Shown here in pieces: positions 52,424 to 58,683 of a stretch of 58,683 nucleotides of DNA. The notes beneath the pieces were generated by a model. The model was given only the letters and a program-made list of their open reading frames with translations. It did not search any database and had not been told where the DNA came from. Source of the stretch: an uncultured Chitinophagaceae bacterium. Lineage in GTDB: Bacteria; Bacteroidota; Bacteroidia; Chitinophagales; Chitinophagaceae. How positions within the stretch are numbered: the first letter of the stretch is position 1; each line of letters begins with the position of its first letter. A program made the position numbers and the translations under genes. The stretch is from assembly GCA_903870685.1 (NCBI GenBank), contig CAIQDX010000120.1, forward strand, positions 1 through 58,683. Direction: 5' to 3'.

Positions 52424-55400
52424 ATGGCAAGTACAACAGGACTATACGATCCCTCTTTTGAACATGATGCCTGTGGCATTGGTTTCGTTGCTAATATTAA
52501 AGGCAACAAATCTCATCAGATCATTTCTGATGCACTCACTATTTTAGAAAATATGGAGCATCGCGGCGCATGTGGTTGTGAAAATAATACAGGCGATGGT
52601 GCAGGTATTATGATTCAAACTCCACATGAATTTTTCTTTGATGAATGTGTGAAGTTGGGTGTGCATCTTCCTTCATTTGGGAAATATGGTGTTGGTGTTT
52701 TATTCTTTCCAAAAGATATTCGATTGAAAGAAGAATGCAGAGATATATTCAGCAGCTCCGCAGAAAAATTAGGATTAGAAATTTTAGCTTATAGAAAAGT
52801 TCCAGTTAACCCTAGTGATGTTGGACCAACGGCATTATCTGTTGAACCAGAAATTGAACAAGTGTTTATTGCTTGTCCTGATTATATTTCATCTCCTGAA
52901 GCATTCGAAAGAAAATTATTTGTGTTGCGCAATTATGCACAACATACCATCAATAATTCTGTAAGAAAAGATGCAATTGGTTTTTATGTTGCATCGTTAT
53001 CTTATAAAACTGTGGTGTACAAAGGACAATTAACTAGTCTTCAAGTAAGAAATTATTTTCCTGATTTAAATAATAAAAGAATTGTAAGTGCATTTGGCTT
53101 AATCCATTCTCGTTTTGCAACCAATACTTTTCCTTCGTGGAAATTGGCACAGCCATTCCGTTACATCGCACACAATGGTGAGATAAATACTTTGCAAGGA
53201 AATTTAAACTGGTTAAAGACAAGTGAAAAAAGTTTTACATCTCCATATTTTTCAAAAGAAGAAATGGATATGTTATTACCTATCATTTTTGCAGGACAAT
53301 CTGATTCTGCATGTTTAGATAATATGATTGAATTGCTCACAATGTGCGGAAGGAGTTTACCACATGTGATGATGATGTTGATACCTGAAGCATGGGATGG
53401 TCATGAAGAAATGAATCCAATTAAAAAATCATTTTACGAATTTCATGCAGCATTCATGGAACCTTGGGATGGACCAGCTTCTATCTCTTTCACTGATGGA
53501 AAAATAATTGGTGCAACACTTGATAGAAATGGTTTGCGTCCTTCACGTTATTGCGTTACAACAGATGATAGAGTGATCATGGCATCTGAAACAGGTGTGC
53601 TTCCAATCGATCAAAAATTAATAAAAGAAAAAGGAAGATTACAACCGGGAAAAATGTTTGTGGTTGATATGGAGCAAGGAAGAATTATCAGTGATGATGA
53701 ATTAAAGAAAAATATCTGTTCACAAAAACCTTATGGCGAATGGTTGAATAAATATAAAATTCGTTTGGAAGAATTACCTGAGCCAAGAGTATTGTTTACA
53801 CATTTACAACACGATCAAATTTTTAAATATCAAAAAGCATTTGGTTATTCAACAGAAGATATAGAAACTATTTTAACACCAATGGCTTTGGATGGTAAAG
53901 AACCAATTGGTTCGATGGGAACAGATACACCATTAGCAATATTGAGTGATCAGCCTCAACATTTAAGTTATTATTTCAAACAATTATTTGCACAAGTAAC
54001 TAATCCTCCTATCGACCCAATTCGTGAAAGATTAGTGATGAGCTTGGCAACATTTGCAGGTAATAATGGAAATTTATTGGTAGAAGATCCATTAGATTGT
54101 CATAGTGTGGCATTAAAACATCCCATACTTTCTAATCACGATCTTGAAAAAATACGAAGCATTGATACAGGTATTTTTCAGGCAAAAACAATTCAAACAT
54201 ATTTTCGTGCTGATGGAAAACCAGGTTCACTTCAAAAAGGTTTAGATCGAATTTGTCGATACGCTGTTGACTCAGTTGAAGATGGTTTTGAAGTATTGAT
54301 TTTAACTGACAGAGCTATTGATAGTGACCATGCTCCTATCCCATCTTTATTAGCAACTGCAGCAGTTCATCATCATTTAATTAGAAAAGGTTATCGCGGG
54401 CAAGTAGGAATTATTGTTGAAGCAGGCGATGTTTGGGAAGTTCATCACTTTGCATGTTTGATTGGATTTGGTGCAACCGCTATCAATCCTTATCTCGCTT
54501 TAACAACAATTCGTGATTTAAAGATCAGTGGAAAATTACAAACAGAATTAGATCCGGAATATCTGAAGAAAAATTATGTAAAAGCTGTGTGTGATGGATT
54601 GTTGAAAGTATTTTCTAAAATGGGAATATCAACTTTACAATCTTATCAAGGTGCACAGATATTCGAAATTCTTGGATTAAATAAACAAGTAGTTGATAAA
54701 TATTTTACCGGTGCAACTTCGCGACTTGAAGGAATGGGATTAGATGAAATTGCAAAAGAAGCATTGGCAAAACATTTCTTTGCATTCAGTAAAACGGAAA
54801 TTCCTGTTCAACGGTTACCAGTTGGTGGCGTATATCAATGGAAACGTAAAGGTGAATTTCATTTATTCAATCCGCAAACAATTCATTTGTTGCAACACGC
54901 AACAAGTACAAATGATTATGCAACTTTTAAAAAATATTCAAAGCTTGTAAACGATCAAAGCGAAAAAGCTTGCACGCTAAGAAGCTTACTGCAATTCAAA
55001 CGTACGCATACTGGTATTTCAATTGATGAAGTTGAACCCGCAGAAAATATTTACAAACGTTTTGCAACAGGTGCTATGAGTTTTGGTTCTATCTCTCACG
55101 AAGCACACAGTACATTAGCCATTGCGATGAATAAGTTGGGTGGAAAAAGTAATACTGGCGAAGGGGGTGAAGATGAATTGCGTTATGAAAAATTACCAAA
55201 TGGTGATTCAATGCGCAGTTCTATTAAACAAGTTGCATCTGCAAGATTTGGTGTAACGAGTTTGTATTTAACTGAAGCAGATGAATTGCAAATTAAAATG
55301 GCACAAGGTGCAAAGCCTGGTGAAGGCGGACAATTACCTGGACATAAAGTTGATGATTGGATTGGAAGAGTTCGTCATGCTACACCCGGTGTTGGATTAA

Positions 55401-56944
55401 TTTCTCCGCCACCGCATCATGATATTTATTCTATCGAAGATTTAGCGCAATTAATTTTTGATTTAAAAAATGCAAATAGAAAAGCACGTATTAGTGTTAA
55501 GTTAGTTTCGAAAGCTGGTGTTGGAACAATTGCAGCAGGTGTTGCAAAAGCAAAAGCCGATGTTGTTTTAATTGCAGGATTTGATGGTGGCACAGGTGCA
55601 TCACCAATCAGTTCAATTAAACATGCTGGTTTGCCATGGGAATTAGGATTAGCAGAAACACATCAAACTTTAGTGCGAAATAAATTACGCAGTAGAATTG
55701 TTGTACAAGCCGATGGACAAATGAAAACCGGTCGCGATATTGCTATCGCTGCATTGCTTGGTGCTGAAGAATGGGGCGTTGCAACTGCTGCATTAATTGT
55801 TGAAGGTTGTATCATGATGCGTAAATGTCATTTAAATACTTGTCCTGTTGGAGTGGCAACACAAGATCCTGAATTAAGAAAAAGATTTAAAGGTGATCCT
55901 GATCATGTTGTAAATTTTTTCAAATTCATGGTGCAGGAATTAAGAGAGATCATGGCTGAATTAGGTTTCAGAACAGTGAATGAAATGATCGGCCAGGTTG
56001 ATAGTTTAGAATTAAGAGAAAACATTACTCATTGGAAATATAGTAAGCTCGATCTATCTCCTATTTTATATAAAGAACCTGCATCACAATATGTTGGTTT
56101 ATATAAACAGGAAGAACAAGATCATGGCATTGCAGATGTATTAGATTGGAAATTATTAGAAGCAGCAAAATCGGCATTAGAAAAACAAGAAAAAATAAAA
56201 GCATCATTTAATATTATAAATACCGACAGAACTGTTGGTTCTATTTTATCGAATGAGATCAGTAAAAAATATCGTTCAGCTGGATTACCTGATGATACAA
56301 TTCATTTTAAATTCACAGGAACTGCAGGACAAAGTTTTGGTGCGTTTAACACCAAAGGAATTACTTTAGAATTAGAAGGCGATGCTAATGATTATTTTGG
56401 AAAAGGATTAAGCGGTGCAAGATTAATTGTATATCCTGCAAAAGAAGCAACATTTATTCCGGAAGAAAATATCATCATTGGTAATGTTGCATTTTATGGA
56501 GCAACAAGTGGTGAAGCATTTATTCGTGGTAAAGCAGGCGAACGTTTTGCAGTTCGTAATTCCGGCGCAAATACAGTTACAGAAGGCGTTGGCGATCATG
56601 GTTGCGAATACATGACCGGTGGCCGTGTTGTAATTCTTGGCGATACAGGAAGAAATTTTGCAGCCGGCATGAGTGGTGGTATTGCATACATCTATGATGT
56701 GAAAGGAAATTTTGCAAATAACTGCAATACTGAAATGGTTGACTTAGATAAAGTGGAGGAAGATGATATTGCCGAATTGCAAAACTTAATTCAAAAACAT
56801 TTTGATTATACCGGAAGCACAGTTGCGAAATTTATTTTGAATGATTTAGAAAATCAACTCAAAAATTTTGTGAAAGTATTTCCGAAAGACTATAAAAAAG
56901 TTTTGCTTGAAAAAAAGAAAAAAAATGTTGAAGTGAGCAAATAG
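52424..56944 (+). CDS. gltB: Glutamate synthase large subunit
   Basis: Makes glutamate from glutamine and 2-oxoglutarate together with GltD. The 1506-residue protein has a short propeptide and the N-terminal nucleophile Cys17 in FEHDACGIGFVANIKG of the class II amidotransferase domain, with HSRFATNTFPSWKLAQPF and HNGEINTL following. The FMN-binding synthase domain (SHEAHSTLAIAMNKLGGKSNTGEGGED; AGFDGGTGASPISSIKHAGLPWELGL) and the 3Fe-4S cysteines in CIMMRKCHLNTCPVGVATQ are present. The C-terminal beta-helix is glycine-rich (GVGDHGCEYMTGGRVVILGDTGRNFAAGMSGG). gltD follows. Confidence 0.97.
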   Translation: MASTTGLYDPSFEHDACGIGFVANIKGNKSHQIISDALTILENMEHRGACGCENNTGDGAGIMIQTPHEFFFDECVKLGVHLPSFGKYGVGVLFFPKDIRLKEECRDIFSSSAEKLGLEILAYRKVPVNPSDVGPTALSVEPEIEQVFIACPDYISSPEAFERKLFVLRNYAQHTINNSVRKDAIGFYVASLSYKTVVYKGQLTSLQVRNYFPDLNNKRIVSAFGLIHSRFATNTFPSWKLAQPFRYIAHNGEINTLQGNLNWLKTSEKSFTSPYFSKEEMDMLLPIIFAGQSDSACLDNMIELLTMCGRSLPHVMMMLIPEAWDGHEEMNPIKKSFYEFHAAFMEPWDGPASISFTDGKIIGATLDRNGLRPSRYCVTTDDRVIMASETGVLPIDQKLIKEKGRLQPGKMFVVDMEQGRIISDDELKKNICSQKPYGEWLNKYKIRLEELPEPRVLFTHLQHDQIFKYQKAFGYSTEDIETILTPMALDGKEPIGSMGTDTPLAILSDQPQHLSYYFKQLFAQVTNPPIDPIRERLVMSLATFAGNNGNLLVEDPLDCHSVALKHPILSNHDLEKIRSIDTGIFQAKTIQTYFRADGKPGSLQKGLDRICRYAVDSVEDGFEVLILTDRAIDSDHAPIPSLLATAAVHHHLIRKGYRGQVGIIVEAGDVWEVHHFACLIGFGATAINPYLALTTIRDLKISGKLQTELDPEYLKKNYVKAVCDGLLKVFSKMGISTLQSYQGAQIFEILGLNKQVVDKYFTGATSRLEGMGLDEIAKEALAKHFFAFSKTEIPVQRLPVGGVYQWKRKGEFHLFNPQTIHLLQHATSTNDYATFKKYSKLVNDQSEKACTLRSLLQFKRTHTGISIDEVEPAENIYKRFATGAMSFGSISHEAHSTLAIAMNKLGGKSNTGEGGEDELRYEKLPNGDSMRSSIKQVASARFGVTSLYLTEADELQIKMAQGAKPGEGGQLPGHKVDDWIGRVRHATPGVGLISPPPHHDIYSIEDLAQLIFDLKNANRKARISVKLVSKAGVGTIAAGVAKAKADVVLIAGFDGGTGASPISSIKHAGLPWELGLAETHQTLVRNKLRSRIVVQADGQMKTGRDIAIAALLGAEEWGVATAALIVEGCIMMRKCHLNTCPVGVATQDPELRKRFKGDPDHVVNFFKFMVQELREIMAELGFRTVNEMIGQVDSLELRENITHWKYSKLDLSPILYKEPASQYVGLYKQEEQDHGIADVLDWKLLEAAKSALEKQEKIKASFNIINTDRTVGSILSNEISKKYRSAGLPDDTIHFKFTGTAGQSFGAFNTKGITLELEGDANDYFGKGLSGARLIVYPAKEATFIPEENIIIGNVAFYGATSGEAFIRGKAGERFAVRNSGANTVTEGVGDHGCEYMTGGRVVILGDTGRNFAAGMSGGIAYIYDVKGNFANNCNTEMVDLDKVEEDDIAELQNLIQKHFDYTGSTVAKFILNDLENQLKNFVKVFPKDYKKVLLEKKKKNVEVSK

Positions 56945-57045
56945 TTCTTTGGTCATCTTTGTTGTGTCACTCACTTCAACGCCTTGTTCAATGTTGAACA
57001 CAAAGTACAAGAGTGCGACGCAACAGAAGCTTAATTAAAAAATAA
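56945..57045. repeat. Two-armed copy of the dispersed repeat between gltB and gltD
   Basis: Left arm GTTGTGTCACTC (56961-56972), centre with palindrome TGTTCAATGTTGAACA, right arm GTGCGACGCAAC (57013-57024). Like the copy before tolC it has both arms, so the transcript could fold into a long hairpin between gltB and gltD. The outer ends are less conserved than in the tolC copy. Confidence 0.78.
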
Positions 57046-57096
57046 AGTTAAGTCCATAAAAACTTACTACTTAAAACATAAAACTTATAACTACTA

Positions 57097-58602
57097 ATGG
57101 GTAAGCCAACAGGTTTTATAGAATTTACAAGAGAGACGCCGAGCAAACGTCCGGTGGCTGAACGAGTAAAAGATTATAAAGAATATATTTTACCGTTTAC
57201 TGAAACGCAATTAAATAAACAGTCAGCACGCTGCATGAATTGCGGTGTACCTTTTTGTCATAATGGTTGTCCTTTAGGAAATGTTATTCCTGAATTTAAC
57301 GATGCGGTGTACGATGGTAATTGGGAAGAAGCATATAGCATATTAACTTCCACAAATAATTTTCCTGAGTTTACCGGAAGAATTTGCCCGGCTCCTTGCG
57401 AAAGTGCATGTGTGTTGGGTATTAACCAACCTGCAGTTACTATTGAAGAAATAGAAAAACATATTATTGAAATTGCTTTTGATAAAGGTTTTGTAAAAGC
57501 ACGTAAACCCAATATTCGTTCAGGAAAAAAAGTTGCTATTATTGGTTCTGGCCCTGCAGGATTAGCTGCGGCAGCACAATTAAATTATGCGGGACATTCA
57601 GTAACTGTTTTTGAAAGAGATGATGCACCCGGCGGTTTATTACGCTACGGTATTCCCGATTTTAAATTAGAAAAGTGGGTAATTGATCGAAGAGTAAAAT
57701 TATTGGAAGAAGAAGGGATAACATTTAAATGCAACGCAAATGTTGGTGTAAATATTGGCATCAATGATTTGCTAAGAGAATTTAATGCCATTGTTTTAGC
57801 AGGTGGATCTACTGTTCCACGAGATTTAAATGTTCCGGGCAGAGAATTGAATGGTGTTTATTTTGCGATGCAGTTTTTAAAACAAAATAATAAATATGTT
57901 GCTGGTAAAGATCCTTTTGCAAATGCAACAATTGAAAGTAATATTTTACCTAATGAATTAAAAGCTACAAATAGAAATGTAATTGTTATTGGTGGTGGCG
58001 ATACTGGTAGCGACTGCGTAGGAACATCAAATCGTCAAGCTGCAAAATCTGTAACACAATTTGAATTATTACCTAAGCCTCCGGAAAGCAGAACACAATA
58101 CATGCCATGGCCAACATATCCAATGATTTTAAAAACTACAACCTCTCACGAAGAAGGAGTTGAACGCAAATGGGCTGTTGCGACAAAAGAATTTATTGGT
58201 GATGAAAAAGGAAATTTAAAAGCAGTTAAGGTTGTTGATTTAGAATGGAAGATTTCTGAAGATGGAAGACCATCACAATTTGTTGAAGTAGCTGGTAGTG
58301 AAAAAGAACTTCCATGCGAATTAGCTTTATTGGCAATGGGATTTTTATATCCACAAAAAGAAGGATTATTAAATGAATTAGATATTGAATTGGATGAAAG
58401 AGGAAATGTAAAAGCTTCAGAAAAAAATTATCAAACAAATATTTCTAAAATTTTTACCGCAGGTGATATGCGTCGAGGACAATCATTAGTTGTTTGGGCA
58501 ATAAGCGAAGGAAGAGAATGTGCTAGAAAGGTTGATGAATTTTTGATGGGACATTCAATACTCGAAACCAAAGACAGCTCGGTTTTACATGTAACGGTAT
58601 AG
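57097..58602 (+). CDS. gltD: Glutamate synthase small subunit
   Basis: FAD-containing NADPH oxidoreductase that feeds electrons to GltB. The 501 residues have two 4Fe-4S motifs at the N-terminus (ARCMNCGVPFCHNGCPLGN and GRICPAPCESACVLG), the FAD Rossmann motif KKVAIIGSGPAGLAAAAQLNYAGHSVTVFE, RYGIPDFKLEKWVIDRRVKL, the NADPH motif NVIVIGGGDTGSDCVGTSNRQ and the C-terminal FTAGDMRRGQSLVVWAISEGRECAR. It lies 152 bases after gltB with a repeat copy in the gap and ends the operon with a terminator. Confidence 0.96.
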   Translation: MGKPTGFIEFTRETPSKRPVAERVKDYKEYILPFTETQLNKQSARCMNCGVPFCHNGCPLGNVIPEFNDAVYDGNWEEAYSILTSTNNFPEFTGRICPAPCESACVLGINQPAVTIEEIEKHIIEIAFDKGFVKARKPNIRSGKKVAIIGSGPAGLAAAAQLNYAGHSVTVFERDDAPGGLLRYGIPDFKLEKWVIDRRVKLLEEEGITFKCNANVGVNIGINDLLREFNAIVLAGGSTVPRDLNVPGRELNGVYFAMQFLKQNNKYVAGKDPFANATIESNILPNELKATNRNVIVIGGGDTGSDCVGTSNRQAAKSVTQFELLPKPPESRTQYMPWPTYPMILKTTTSHEEGVERKWAVATKEFIGDEKGNLKAVKVVDLEWKISEDGRPSQFVEVAGSEKELPCELALLAMGFLYPQKEGLLNELDIELDERGNVKASEKNYQTNISKIFTAGDMRRGQSLVVWAISEGRECARKVDEFLMGHSILETKDSSVLHVTV

Positions 58603-58627
58603 AAAAAGAAGCATATTAAACTTTTAG

Positions 58628-58662
58628 CCCTGTGATGATAATTTTCATTACAGGGTTTTTTA
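58628..58662 (+). terminator. Terminator after gltD
   Basis: CCCTGT(G)ATGA and TCAT(T)ACAGGG form a stem with one G-T position, around TAATTT, followed by TTTTTTATTATTTTA. It ends the gltB-gltD unit just before the window edge. Confidence 0.85.
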
Positions 58663-58683
58663 TTATTTTATTTTAATAAAAAT

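Noticed and set aside
1-58683. CRISPR arrays, prophage, IS transposases or replication origin
   Set aside because: No regularly spaced repeats, no phage or transposase genes and no DnaA-box cluster were seen.

Overview
The window is a chromosomal segment of a low-GC member of the Bacteroidota, most likely a Chitinophagaceae relative. The evidence is consistent promoter boxes of the TTG-N19/20-TAnnTTTG type, absence of Shine-Dalgarno sequences, families typical of the phylum (DUF4139, DUF2911, DUF3472, a SusC-like plug motif, a response regulator fused to a Crp domain), and a bifunctional HisB. The assignment below phylum level is inference.

Left part (1-11.4 kb): a minus-strand trp operon (trpE-trpG-trpD, trpD cut by the window edge) and a minus-strand his operon (hisG-hisD-hisC-PQQ sugar dehydrogenase-cytochrome c-hisB), separated by a plus-strand DUF4139 gene with a TonB-plug-like insert. 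Both operons begin with a short leader peptide rich in the pathway amino acid (WWW, HHHH) followed by a rho-independent terminator, so both look attenuated. Then come a GH16 glucanase, an S9 peptidase, small membrane proteins and a DUF3472-FKBP fusion (11.4-17.4 kb), and a TetR-controlled EmrA/EmrB/TolC efflux operon (17.5-22.4 kb).

Middle part (22.4-37.2 kb): SET and YkgJ-like proteins, xerD, a DUF2911 protein, cmk, dapA (with a third, Lys-containing leader peptide and terminator), accA, a tRNA-Asp gene that seems to have been invaded by a tiny GIY-YIG element, a Tat-exported Gfo/Idh oxidoreductase, an FkbM methyltransferase, rluD, and an rpoC that is not next to rpoB.

Right part (37.5-58.7 kb): a small unknown gene with two Crp/Fnr-like dyads in its promoter, a PAS histidine kinase plus REC-Crp response regulator pair, a 602-residue uncharacterised protein resembling nitronate monooxygenases, a helical repeat protein, and then the plus-strand branched-chain amino acid genes leuA-leuB-ilvD-ilvB-ilvH-ilvC followed by glutamate synthase gltB-gltD. 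The window is therefore dominated by amino acid biosynthesis (Trp, His, Lys, Leu/Ile/Val, Glu).

Across the whole window a palindromic intergenic repeat with the core GTGCGACGCAAC recurs about a dozen times, usually inside operons just before a start codon. The most interesting items are the GIY-YIG/tRNA-Asp element, the trio of leader-peptide attenuators (the dapA one especially), the repeat family and the Crp-like regulon around 37-42 kb.
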